Source of the DNA: an uncultured Microbacterium sp.
GTDB taxonomy: Bacteria; Actinomycetota; Actinomycetes; Actinomycetales; Microbacteriaceae
NCBI RefSeq assembly: GCF_937927635.1
Contig: NZ_CALBRW010000035.1
Span: 1 to 12,823 of the forward strand
DNA: 12,823 nt
Direction: 5' to 3'
The notes below the pieces were generated by a model, which made no database searches, was not told where the DNA came from, and saw only the letters and a program-made list of their open reading frames with translations. Of this stretch, positions 5,901-12,264 are shown one piece after another. The stretch's first letter is position 1. Every line of letters starts with the position of its first letter. The translations under genes were made by a program, and so were the position numbers.

Positions 5901-7923
5901 CGCGGAGCAGCTGGGTTGGACGCAGCGCGGCCGCCCGCCGCAGGACACCTGGTCGCCGAACGGCACCCGCATCGGTGCGATCAAGGACAACGGCGATGGA
6001 GAGGCCCGTCTCTACCTGCATCCGCGGGTGATGATCGAGACGATCACCCGTGTCGCTGCCGGCACCGGCGAGCCGATCACCGACACCGTCCACACCATCG
6101 GCTCGAGCTTCATCGCCCACGGATGGATGAAGGCCGACAAGGGCGGAAACCAGACCCTCGGCCGCCGCGTCGAGGGACGCTTCACCCGCGTCTGGGACAT
6201 CCCGCTCAGCGTGCTCATCGGCGACAACGGCTCCGGCATCGACACCCCGGAAGGCGACGACCACACGCCGCCGACCCCGCTCGACGACGGCAACGCCCCT
6301 GCTCTCTTCGACGTTCCGCCGGCGCCTCCCGCAGCACCTGCTCCTGAGCAGACGGCATCGGCGCAGGAGAAGCCTGCACCGGCCGTTGAGGAGCCCGCTT
6401 CGGCTCCGGCGGCTGCTCCTGCCGCCGAGGCGCCTGCCGCTCCGGCACGGGCCGCTCAGAAGCCCGCAGAGCGCCGCGGCGCGGCGAGCGAGTTCGCGGC
6501 GGCCGCCGCGGTGATGCACACCGATGGTCTGTGGATGCCGGACGGAACGCTGGTCCCGCTCGAGCGGCCGATCGAGCACCTCGGGCACATCGCCGAGCTC
6601 GTCGCTCAGCTGCGCCTGGGCGTGAAGAACGGCTGGAAGAACGAGGCCGGCCAGATCTACGCCACCGCGGATGCCGCCCGTGCACTCGGGATCCCCGTCG
6701 ACGAGCTTCCCTCGCCCGAGCGTCGTCTCGGCCCGATCCTCCACGACCTCACCGTCGACCACCCCCTCGCCCTGGGCGCGCGTGAGGCCGGCTACGAGGT
6801 CGGCGGGCAGGACAACGCGCTCAGCGCGACCACCCGCATCTGGAAGCCGGGCGAGAGCCGGCTGCAGGCGCGGTTTGTGATCATCCCCGCACTGCGCGAC
6901 GACTTCCAGCACCTCATCGGCGACGACCCGACCCCGCCCGTCCTCGCGCACCGCCTCGACCTGTTCGCCAGCGCGCTGCAGACCCCATATGCGGTGAACG
7001 CCTCCACGACCGGCCAGGACCTCATGTTCCACCTGGCGCCCTCGAAGGAGGAGCGCATCGCCCGGTTCACGCCGCACAAGCCCGTCGAGCCCGCGACGAT
7101 CCCGACGCTCGAGATGGACATCAACTGGCACCGTCAGCCGACCGAGGAAGAGCTGCAGCACCGCTGGCTGCACGCCTACGACCGTGGCGGCAGCTACCTC
7201 GCCGGCGTCAGCGGCTGCGAGCTTGGCATCGGAGAGCCGTCCTACCACCCGAACGGTGTCGCCTTCGATCGCAAGCTCCCCGGCTACTGGAAGGTCACTC
7301 TGCCCGAGCGTGCCGAGTGGCTCGTGCCCAACCCGCTCGACCCGATCAACCGTGACAAGAGTCTCGCCGGCCGCGAGTCCTGGGTCTCCACGCCGACGCT
7401 CGAGCTCGCGATCGAGTGGGGTTACGAGTTCGAGGTCCTCGAGGCGTGGACGTGGGAGAACCACACCCGCCTTCTGGATTCCTGGTACGAGCGGATCCGC
7501 AACGCCCGCACCGAGCTCGACGTCGTCGACCCGGACGCGCAGGCGGCCCGCGATCTTCTCAAGGAGGTCTACGTCCGGAGCCTCGGGCTGATGGCCAGCT
7601 TCGAGCACCACGAGGGCAAGCCCGGTTTCGCCCCCGAGCGCTACCACGCGATCCAGGCCCGTGCCCGGGCGAACATCCTCCGCCGCGTCAAGAAGATCGG
7701 CGACGAGACCGGCCGCTGGCCCGTTGCGATCACCCGCGACACCGTTCTGTACACGTCGCCGCTGACCGACGCGGACAAGGCTTGGCCGGGTGACGAGCGC
7801 AACTACGGCCGCGGCCTGGGCCAGTTCAAGTACGAGGGTTCAGCCGACCTGCAGGAGCACCTGCCGTTCCTCACCGGCAAGGGCCGCTACGAGGGCAAGT
7901 CCCACCTCATCGAGCTCATCTGA
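2944..7923 (+). CDS. Giant replication fusion protein: primase-type zinc ribbon, TOPRIM, P-loop helicase/ATPase and Tap-like domain with family-B-polymerase-like motifs
   Basis: 1659 aa counted from ATG 2944 (ATGA-coupled to the leader; ATG 2938 is an alternative). A CHC2-like zinc ribbon has CPVH at 40-43 and CFTC at 65-68. TOPRIM shows LLEGEKD with Glu210, DRD at 253-255, and a DKADLTDH element near 286-293. The P-loop ATPase has GAPGAGKS at 695-702, a Walker B-like LADD ending at 756, and a winged-helix-like tail at 1020-1093. A Pro/Ala/Glu linker spans about 1120-1180. The rest (1183-1659) resembles, from memory, actinobacterial telomere-associated (Tap-type) proteins and carries polymerase-like motifs: HAYDRGGSYLA (Asp1413), K1540-x8-GLMAS, and YTSPLTDAD (Asp1609, Asp1611) followed by LGQFKYEG. 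It likely unwinds and primes at the origin and may act at telomeres. A Tpg-like gene follows within 20 bp. The zinc, TOPRIM and P-loop calls are firm; the polymerase and Tap readings are inference. Confidence 0.85.
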   Translation: MTLISTPESARSAFDRVWDALDVNGFKPESRRGDQFMALCPVHGDSHRSLSVKNDRANEKVLLNCFTCHADVREITAAIGLGVKDLFDSPLPERTEGQPRRKPKVRFTAAPKLPPRLTNKSTADVDKFKGAKWEKVTTYPYFDAEGTLVEEVIRETATVDGETRKRFKQRFLGPNGRMVAKKPDDFVSVLYRHPEVLQAISAGTRVWLLEGEKDVENAEAAGLVATTNAQGSGSFPRELAEVFQGADVSMVADRDVAGYSRAAELHKLLSGVGATVTLYRPAVDDDKADLTDHLEAGYTVDQLEQLTPNAAQLLAMLGELRKMLTGEGRSDTVQVCRDEIDAQLASGADAHEVQRNVELWAGESVRRVAKMRDHLENTIAMVPASTQLERSAVHDARRVIQDAVVIARGAHEIADLPIPDALAAPVTPLQPGGSGSDDDSEPPSFDGNQFFPGDDGSANEGTRFGVRLGQTVQIKVERDGEDFRYRYLRVFDGWGEVLAASFEDSGHETRATPPTTEIKVHFHRWVRDPETGKPVRDQNGNIQIEDAIVVWDEDQIRDGSWSNSLPWLGMLESTSRRGKDLFWDALYGARPTPAQRSKVYTGTGWRESDVGPYFVHAGGAITANGSIPVETRLTGGLQRLSLPDPSTDAAQLREAWMQSTEILRQMLPARVIAPLLGLVWQSPFVPVPLITYVYGAPGAGKSSCARQAMHYLAPGLTEESSESPKTILSATNAGDSAIAMTRILANARHMAVLADDFVDTDVRKAVARFEFLVRAVFDREGRKVGGQRGGVKEAPSIDASVIATGQIGLNGSALQRTFSIGLNPGEIKDPYRTFSVLEQGARRNHRALLGASLIQWLAKHREALREHYYSGAENVTHTKAQLSQLWQDRTAPLPHDPGAKGRMKDAAVNADHGIRLMLRMLVEVGAISAEEATDFHGWADQGIWDALVRQEGGASNPGIMAIELLREALAAGSAHLVTTSGDIPEDAEQLGWTQRGRPPQDTWSPNGTRIGAIKDNGDGEARLYLHPRVMIETITRVAAGTGEPITDTVHTIGSSFIAHGWMKADKGGNQTLGRRVEGRFTRVWDIPLSVLIGDNGSGIDTPEGDDHTPPTPLDDGNAPALFDVPPAPPAAPAPEQTASAQEKPAPAVEEPASAPAAAPAAEAPAAPARAAQKPAERRGAASEFAAAAAVMHTDGLWMPDGTLVPLERPIEHLGHIAELVAQLRLGVKNGWKNEAGQIYATADAARALGIPVDELPSPERRLGPILHDLTVDHPLALGAREAGYEVGGQDNALSATTRIWKPGESRLQARFVIIPALRDDFQHLIGDDPTPPVLAHRLDLFASALQTPYAVNASTTGQDLMFHLAPSKEERIARFTPHKPVEPATIPTLEMDINWHRQPTEEELQHRWLHAYDRGGSYLAGVSGCELGIGEPSYHPNGVAFDRKLPGYWKVTLPERAEWLVPNPLDPINRDKSLAGRESWVSTPTLELAIEWGYEFEVLEAWTWENHTRLLDSWYERIRNARTELDVVDPDAQAARDLLKEVYVRSLGLMASFEHHEGKPGFAPERYHAIQARARANILRRVKKIGDETGRWPVAITRDTVLYTSPLTDADKAWPGDERNYGRGLGQFKYEGSADLQEHLPFLTGKGRYEGKSHLIELI

Positions 7924-7942
7924 TCCACGAAGGGAGTAGACC

Positions 7943-8599
7943 ATGGCAACCGACGACGACGCGTTGAAGCAGCGCAACACGCTGTTCCAGGCGATCAGCT
8001 GGCTCGGCTCTGAGTCCGAGCCGTCAACCCCTGGGACCGGGGGAGCCGAGGCATCCGACGTCGCGAAGCACCTGCGCACGCTCTACTCGACGACTCGCAC
8101 GGTCACCACTCCGGGCGGCGTCAAGAAGTCGGTCACGAAGATCTCCACCGCCGAGGCAGCGAAGGCCCTCGGTGTCAGCCAGCGCACGGTGCAGCGGTGG
8201 CTGAAGGGCGTCCACAACCCCAAGCAGACCGTGATGAACAACCTCAAGAAGAAGGCCCGCCAGGCCGTCACCACCAAACGCGGCCGCCAGCAGATGGTGC
8301 GCCGAGCTCGCGCGAACCAGCGCATCCCGATGGGCGGCGTGAAGGTCTCCGTCACCGGCACACAGGGTCCGCGTGACTACTCCCGCGATCGCACGATCCA
8401 GCAGAAGCTCACGCCGGAGGAGTACGAGAACTTCCGCAGCGCCTGGGCGATGGGCGGCGACGTCGCCGCCCGCGAGTACCTTGAGGCCGTCCTCAGCGAG
8501 AAGTACGTCGACGACTGGAAGATCGGCAAGATCTCCGGGATGAGCATGAACGGCATTGACGCCGGCGACGACCGCAGCGACCCCCGCGCATCCCGATGA
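7943..8599 (+). CDS. tpg: Tpg-like DNA-terminal protein (telomere terminal protein) with HTH
   Basis: 218 aa; ATG preceded by AAGGGAG at proper spacing, 19 bp after the large replication gene. Residues 67-89 form a helix-turn-helix (ISTAEAAKALGVSQRTVQRWLKG). This is followed by a very basic segment (about 93-128: KKKARQAV, RGRQQMVRRARANQR), a short VKVSVTG strand, and a helical part with LTPEEYENF and a GGDVAAREYL...SEKYVDDW tail. This order, length and basic composition match the Streptomyces terminal protein Tpg (about 185 aa), which is covalently attached to 5' ends of linear replicons and primes patching of the 3' overhang. The Tap-then-Tpg gene order is also the Streptomyces order. The priming Thr/Ser cannot be chosen by eye. 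A plain HTH regulator is the alternative, but the context and the telomere-like window end favour Tpg. Confidence 0.72.
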   Translation: MATDDDALKQRNTLFQAISWLGSESEPSTPGTGGAEASDVAKHLRTLYSTTRTVTTPGGVKKSVTKISTAEAAKALGVSQRTVQRWLKGVHNPKQTVMNNLKKKARQAVTTKRGRQQMVRRARANQRIPMGGVKVSVTGTQGPRDYSRDRTIQQKLTPEEYENFRSAWAMGGDVAAREYLEAVLSEKYVDDWKIGKISGMSMNGIDAGDDRSDPRASR

Positions 8600-8640
8600 C
8601 AACCGAACTTCCGAACTTACAGAGTAGAGAGGATCCACCA

Positions 8641-8874
8641 ATGACCACTGCCACCATCAACACGGCTCACTCGCTGTTCGCAGCGATCGGCCGAGAGATC
8701 GACGTTCAGGACGACCGCGTTGTGCGGGAAGTGCTGTTCGTCGAGGAGCAGCTGCCTCAGACACGGCTCACCAGCCGGGGCCCGTCCCTGGCGATCGGCG
8801 GTCTCCGCAAGCTCCACGAAGAGACTTCCAACCCTGTCCTGGCGGCGATCATCGCCCTCCGAGAGCGCGTCTGA
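8641..8874 (+). CDS. Small protein of unknown function in the replication operon
   Basis: 77 aa from ATG 8641, chosen because AGAGAGG lies just upstream. An in-frame ATG at 8596 overlapping the previous stop (ATGA) would add 15 poorly ordered residues. The product has a short Ala/Thr-rich start, then mostly helical segments (SLFAAIGREIDVQDDRVVREVLFVEEQ and LRKLHEETSNPVLAAIIALRERV). There are no cysteines, membrane segments or known motifs. It ends three bases before the next gene, so it belongs to the operon. A tandem 8-base repeat (CCGAACTT twice, 8603-8618) lies in the short gap before it. Confidence 0.7.
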   Translation: MTTATINTAHSLFAAIGREIDVQDDRVVREVLFVEEQLPQTRLTSRGPSLAIGGLRKLHEETSNPVLAAIIALRERV

Positions 8875-8877
8875 CAG

Positions 8878-9162
8878 ATGGCCACCGAACCGAACTCACC
8901 GAAGTACGGGGTCCAGGCCTCGTTCTTCCGCGAGGCGATTTACGTCGGCCGGGTCAACAAGGCCGGCACTGAGTTCCTCGACAAGGAGGAGGCGACCGAT
9001 CTGATCCTCGCCGCCGTCGCCGACTACGCCAGACAGCACTTCGACGGCGGTCTCACGATGGATTTCACGTCCAAGACCGGCAAACCCGGTTTCACCCTCA
9101 CCGTCACGGTTTCCGAGCATGAGCTCGCGGCCGCGGCGCCCTCAACGACCGAAGGGAGGTGA
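8878..9162 (+). CDS. Small phage/plasmid-type protein (IYVGRVNKAG family, possibly DUF7446-like)
   Basis: 94 aa. The core AIYVGRVNKAGTEFLDKEEATDLILAAVADYARQHFDGGLTMDF, followed by a strand-rich FTLTVTV ending, recalls a small family common in phages and plasmids whose members begin with a similar YxGRV...F.DK.xVTDE block. I associate it with DUF7446, but only from memory. The function is unknown. The protein is short, soluble and without cysteines. It lies three bases after the preceding stop and five bases before the ATG of nrdH, whose ribosome site is inside this gene's last codons, so the genes are co-translated. Confidence 0.75.
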   Translation: MATEPNSPKYGVQASFFREAIYVGRVNKAGTEFLDKEEATDLILAAVADYARQHFDGGLTMDFTSKTGKPGFTLTVTVSEHELAAAAPSTTEGR

Positions 9163-9167
9163 AACGC

Positions 9168-9401
9168 ATGACCGTCACCGTCTACACCAAGCCTTCCTGC
9201 GTCCAGTGCAACGCGACCTACCGCGCGCTGGATTCCAAGAGCATCGACTACGAGACCCACGACCTCTCCGAGGATCCCGCAGCGCTCGAGAAGGTCAAGG
9301 CCCTCGGCTACCTGCAGGCGCCCGTCGTCATCACGGACGAGGACCACTGGGCGGGCTTCCGGCCCGACAAGATCGACGAGCTCGCAGCCCGTCTCACGTG
9401 A
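9168..9401 (+). CDS. nrdH: NrdH-type glutaredoxin-like protein
   Basis: 77 aa from ATG 9168, with AAGGGAGGTG just upstream; a GTG at 9159 would be possible but sits on the ribosome site. The sequence starts TVTVYTKPSCVQCNATYRALD, with the CxxC redox pair in the CVQC form diagnostic of NrdH. It continues with a DLSEDPAALEKVKALGYLQAPVVI block (cis-Pro) and ends with HWAGFRPDKID, where GFRPD is the NrdH C-terminal signature. NrdH passes electrons from thioredoxin reductase to class Ib ribonucleotide reductase (NrdEF) in the cytoplasm. No nrdE, nrdF or nrdI is in the window, so it would serve host enzyme. Last gene of the replication operon; a terminator follows. Confidence 0.93.
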   Translation: MTVTVYTKPSCVQCNATYRALDSKSIDYETHDLSEDPAALEKVKALGYLQAPVVITDEDHWAGFRPDKIDELAARLT

Positions 9402-9413
9402 GCTGCAGCTCAC
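9398..9413. repeat. 16-bp perfect palindrome over the nrdH stop codon
   Basis: GTGAGCTG is followed directly by its exact complement CAGCTCAC; the nrdH TGA at 9399-9401 lies inside. It stands ten bases before the terminator hairpin. It may be an RNA 3'-end structure or a protein site, or chance. Confidence 0.5.
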
Positions 9414-9422
9414 AGGGGAGAG

Positions 9423-9460
9423 CCCCGGCCCGGATTCACTCCGGCCGGGGTTCTTTCTTC
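9423..9460 (+). terminator. Intrinsic terminator after nrdH
   Basis: CCCCGG (9423-9428) pairs with CCGGGG (9445-9450). After a one-base bulge, CCGGA (9430-9434) pairs with TCCGG (9440-9444) around loop TTCAC. The hairpin is followed by TTCTTTCTTC. It ends the rightward replication operon and overlaps the 3' end of the convergent gene. Confidence 0.85.
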
Positions 9461-10113
9461 TTCCGCGGTCTGGTCACCGGGATCCTCACCTGCGGATGAT
9501 CTCGCAGCCACTCGAGCGTCGGCCGCGGCGCCGTTGCCAGCCAGGCCTGCGTGCGGCCGCGGCTCATCCGCCCCGAGGGGACGATCACCCGCGAGGGGCC
9601 GACCGCCTCGAGCAGCTCGCCCTTCGCTACCTGGGCCCGGAACCTGTTGCGGAACTCGACCTCTTCGATGACCTCGCCGCCATCGGCCCGCAGCCGCCGG
9701 CTCATCTCGCCGCTGTCTGGGTTCGTCAGGCGCACGACCAGGACGCCGCGATCGCGCAGCTGCACCACAGTGAGCAGGTGCGGTCGCAGCCATCCGTCCC
9801 GCTTCCAGGCGTCGCTGATCGGCGCGCCCCGGCCGGCGATGTCCCACAGCGCCTCCCGGGCGAACAGCAGCTCACGGCGCTCACGCTCGAGGACGGTGGT
9901 CTCCGGAGCCACGAGTGCAGCGACCTGGTCTCGGCGCCGCTCCGGGACACCGTTGCGCACCCAGCGGCGCACCGTCGACGGGCTGACACCCAGCTCTTTC
10001 GCCGCCACGTTGGCATCCAGCCGTGTACGGCGCCCGAAGGCACCCAGAGCGTTCGCGAGCACACTCGCAAGCTGCCGGTCCGCCCAGGGGTCCGGGGTCA
10101 TCTCATCGGTCAC
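9436..10113 (-). CDS. HTH DNA-binding protein of unknown function
   Basis: 225 aa from GTG 10113, chosen for the GGAGG six bases upstream; ATG 10101, one base after the previous gene's stop, is the alternative. Residues ~35-61 (NVAAKELGVSPSTVRRWVRNGVPERRR) form a clear helix-turn-helix of the type used by small plasmid and phage regulators. The following ~165 residues are unrecognised: an ETTVLERERRELLFAREALWDIAG helix, a strand-rich LLTVVQLRDRGVLVVRLTNPDSGEMSRR part and a basic RKKKEPRPE end. Its start overlaps the upstream membrane-peptide gene by 11 bases, so the two are coupled. A regulator is most likely; another telomere- or origin-binding protein is possible. Confidence 0.75.
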   Translation of the reverse strand: MTDEMTPDPWADRQLASVLANALGAFGRRTRLDANVAAKELGVSPSTVRRWVRNGVPERRRDQVAALVAPETTVLERERRELLFAREALWDIAGRGAPISDAWKRDGWLRPHLLTVVQLRDRGVLVVRLTNPDSGEMSRRLRADGGEVIEEVEFRNRFRAQVAKGELLEAVGPSRVIVPSGRMSRGRTQAWLATAPRPTLEWLRDHPQVRIPVTRPRKKKEPRPE

Positions 10114-10321
10114 GAGGGGCCTCCGATCGGCGCACGACAACCCGTGCAGGCCGGCGGCGCCGGAACATGCGAACGGTCGTGGCGATCGCGACGACCAGAA
10201 TGCCCACGCCGCTCGTCGCAACCAGGATGATCGCAAGAATCGGCCATCCGCGCATGCCGACGATCGCCACGAGGACGATGACGCACACGGCGATAGCCAC
10301 GAGCGGGATGAGCGGGGACAT
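10103..10321 (-). CDS. Two-helix small membrane protein
   Basis: 72 aa. Two strongly hydrophobic segments (about residues 4-21 and 27-47, separated by GMRGWP) are followed by a very basic tail (RMFRRRRPARVVVRR). By the positive-inside rule the tail is cytoplasmic and the protein a hairpin in the membrane. Its ATG overlaps the stop of the upstream regulator by one base (TGATG), and its own stop lies within the start region of the downstream HTH gene. No family is recognised. Such peptides in plasmid operons may act as membrane anchors, exclusion factors or holin-like proteins; nothing here decides among these. Confidence 0.7.
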   Translation of the reverse strand: MSPLIPLVAIAVCVIVLVAIVGMRGWPILAIILVATSGVGILVVAIATTVRMFRRRRPARVVVRRSEAPRDR

Positions 10322-10761
10322 CAGCGGTGCGTCCCTGTGAGCTCGTCGAACGTGGTACCCAGGCGCTGCGCGAACCGCTCGAGCTCGATCTCGCGCCAGG
10401 TCGTCTTGCCGGAGAAGCGCTGACGCAGGGCGTTGTCGGAGATCTCAGCTAAGGACACGAACTCAGCGAACGTGCCGGCGGCGCGGATCCGCCGTTCGAT
10501 CTCGGCGTTAGCCTCCGCCGGCAACTTGTACCGCTTGCTGCCAACCGCCGGCGGGCGACCGCTGCGGCCGGCGGACTTCGCACCACGCTGGTCGACGTAC
10601 TTCTGCATCACCTGCCGGTCCCAGCCGGGAGAGCGCATCGAAGGCGGTGTGATCGGCTTCGGGAAGCTCGGGTCCGTGCGCGCCGCCTTCATCACACCGG
10701 GCACGGAGATCTTCATCATGTCGGCGATCTCCGCATAGCCGACGATCTCAGTCTTCGCCAT
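10321..10761 (-). CDS. Two-domain HTH regulator (repressor candidate)
   Basis: 146 aa from ATG 10761, with AGGAG five bases upstream; the overlapping ATG at 10764 is less well spaced. Residues ~7-58 (YAEIADMMKISVPGVMKAA, then PSFPKPI and WDRQVMQKYVDQR) look like a MerR/excisionase-type winged helix. After a basic linker, residues ~98-142 (FAEFVSLAEISDNALRQRF, then IELERFAQRLGTTFDEL) look like a Cro/C1-type helix-turn-helix. Two DNA-binding domains in one small protein, read from a divergent promoter region with two copies of an operator-like module, point to a transcription regulator of both directions. It heads a three-gene leftward operon. Confidence 0.75.
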   Translation of the reverse strand: MAKTEIVGYAEIADMMKISVPGVMKAARTDPSFPKPITPPSMRSPGWDRQVMQKYVDQRGAKSAGRSGRPPAVGSKRYKLPAEANAEIERRIRAAGTFAEFVSLAEISDNALRQRFSGKTTWREIELERFAQRLGTTFDELTGTHR

Positions 10762-10769
10762 CATCACTC

Positions 10770-10886
10770 CTAGTTTTAGGCGGTTTACATGCACCAATAT
10801 AGGGCATCCGTCGGACACCCGCAGTAGAATCAGCTGAACACACGGGAGACACTAGTTTTTACGTCGTGAGTGTGACTAATATAGGG
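10770..10886. promoter_or_regulatory. Duplicated operator/promoter module in a divergent control region
   Basis: CTAGTTTTA at 10770-10778 and CTAGTTTTTA at 10852-10861 are each followed at the same distance (26 bases, start to start) by AATATAGGG, at 10796-10804 and 10878-10886. Both modules read the same way and are 82 bp apart; the bases between the two motifs differ. One copy lies just before the repressor gene, the other just before the membrane-protein gene. Conserved ends with a diverged middle suggest selection for protein or polymerase binding. Confidence 0.6.
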
Positions 10887-10913
10887 GTCGTCAAGTCACC
10901 TAACCCACGGGAG
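10877..10913 (+). promoter_or_regulatory. Promoter -10 and ribosome site for the rightward terminal operon
   Basis: TAATAT at 10877-10882 is a good -10, and GGGAG at 10909-10913 lies eight bases before the ATG at 10922, giving a leader of about 33 nt. A clear -35 is missing; GTTTTT at 10855-10860 sits at 16-bp spacing, so an activator may be needed. Confidence 0.5.
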
Positions 10914-10921
10914 TAGAGCGC

Positions 10922-11950
10922 ATGTCTTCCCTCACCACCCTCCTCGCCTCGACAGATCCGGACGGGCCCGCCCTCGTCGACGGCCTCGACGGCCTCGCAT
11001 CGTCGATTTCCTCATTCCTCGCGCCGATGCTGATCCTGCTCGCCAGCGTGATGTTCATCATGGGCGGCATTCGCATCGTGAAGAACCTGAACAGCGGCTA
11101 CAGCGACGGCTCCGGCTGGATCTTCCTCATCATGGGCGCCCTTGCCGCCGGCGGCGCGGTCCTCTTCCCCTGGCTGCTGGGCTCGTTTACCCCTGAGACC
11201 AGCCCGTCACCGCAGCCGACGTCGACGCCGTCACCGACCACACAGCCCACGACAGCACCCGAGCCGACCACCGAGCCGGCAGACCTCACCTGGCTGCTCG
11301 TCGTCCTCGGCATCATCGGCGCCCTGATCCTCACCGCCGTACTGATCTGGATCCTCATCGCCGCCACCGGCCGCGCTCGCCGCAGCATCCGCGCGGCACG
11401 CAGGGAAGCCGAGGTGGAGCGTGCGGGCCGGGAGCGGATCGCCTCGGCCTGGCAGGTCTTCCACGATCGCCACAACGAGCTGCTGCGCAAGATCGTGCAC
11501 TCCGAGACCGATTGGGATTCGCTGTTCTTCCTGCCGGCGCTCACCGACCCGAACGTCCCACAGACCTACGCGATGCTGCGGGCCATGCGGGCCGCCGGCA
11601 CGCAGCGCGACACGGCCGGCGAACTGCCCGCGGATCTGCCCCTGGACGTCGATCTGACAACGCTCCCGTACCCCAAGGCGGTCGAGGCCTTCGCGGTCGC
11701 ATGGTATGCCGCAGAGCGCAACGCACGCCGCCTCGGACAGAAGGGCGTGCCCCACGCCGAGCGCAAGATCATCAAGGAGATTCGCACCCTCCTCGACATG
11801 GCTGAGAACGCGGCCGCATCGTCGACCGAGCGCAGCCTCGCCTACCGCCGCGCGCAGAAGCTCATCGATAGCCTCGAGACCGTGCACGTCCCCGAGAAGG
11901 CGATCGCGCAGCTCGAGGAGCGCCAGCAGCTCATGATCACCGCGAGCTGA
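10922..11950 (+). CDS. Three-helix membrane protein with Pro/Thr linker and cytoplasmic domain
   Basis: 342 aa; start supported by GGGAG upstream. Membrane segments lie at about 28-53 (SISSFLAPMLILLASVMFIM), 66-87 (WIFLIMGALAAGGAVLFPWL) and 123-149. A Pro/Thr/Ser/Glu linker spans 88-121, probably extracellular, and an Arg-rich boundary after the third helix puts the C-terminus inside. The 190-residue tail has FHDRHNELLRKIVHSETDWDSLFFLPALTDPNVPQTY, a pattern I recall from uncharacterised actinobacterial plasmid and phage proteins, then charged helices. The first two helices with the short polar loop recall VirB2/TrbC-type pilin hairpins, so a part in conjugation or surface attachment is possible. 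No VirB4, VirD4 or FtsK-like gene is in the window to support this. Confidence 0.8.
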   Translation: MSSLTTLLASTDPDGPALVDGLDGLASSISSFLAPMLILLASVMFIMGGIRIVKNLNSGYSDGSGWIFLIMGALAAGGAVLFPWLLGSFTPETSPSPQPTSTPSPTTQPTTAPEPTTEPADLTWLLVVLGIIGALILTAVLIWILIAATGRARRSIRAARREAEVERAGRERIASAWQVFHDRHNELLRKIVHSETDWDSLFFLPALTDPNVPQTYAMLRAMRAAGTQRDTAGELPADLPLDVDLTTLPYPKAVEAFAVAWYAAERNARRLGQKGVPHAERKIIKEIRTLLDMAENAAASSTERSLAYRRAQKLIDSLETVHVPEKAIAQLEERQQLMITAS

Positions 11951-11970
11951 ACCCGAACGGATCCGAGCAC

Positions 11971-12264
11971 ATGAGTTCACAGGCAGACCAGCAACCCGAA
12001 TCGGACGCCACCGGACGCGCGAACGCGGCACTAGCGGCCCTCGCCGGCAATGTGACCCACCGGCCCACCGATCACGAGATCGACCTCTCAGAAGCGCTCA
12101 CAGCGCTCCTCGCCGATCACGAGGCACTGCTCAGTGATGTCAAGGAGCAGTGCGCCGTGGCGTTCGACCGCGGCGTCGACGCCGAGCTCGAGGCTGCCAT
12201 GCGCCCAGACCCCGTGGAGGGCTACAAGTTCCCATCGAACCCCTACCGGCAGGAGCACCCATGA
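11971..12264 (+). CDS. Small acidic protein of unknown function
   Basis: 97 aa. A disordered, polar start (MSSQADQQPESDATGRAN) is followed by helical segments (AALAALAGNV, DLSEALTALLADHEALLSDVKEQCAVAFDRGVDAELEAAM) and a GYKFPSNPYRQEHP tail. It is acidic, soluble and has a single cysteine. The ribosome site is weak (GGATCCGAG region). It begins 20 bp after the membrane-protein gene, and its stop overlaps the next start as ATGA, so the three genes form one unit. No family is recognised. Confidence 0.7.
   Translation: MSSQADQQPESDATGRANAALAALAGNVTHRPTDHEIDLSEALTALLADHEALLSDVKEQCAVAFDRGVDAELEAAMRPDPVEGYKFPSNPYRQEHP

Noticed and set aside
5860..7647. 595-codon open frame on the minus strand
   Set aside because: Antisense to the Tap-like domain, with low-complexity Arg/Gly runs and no recognisable domain; the plus-strand frame has clear conserved motifs.
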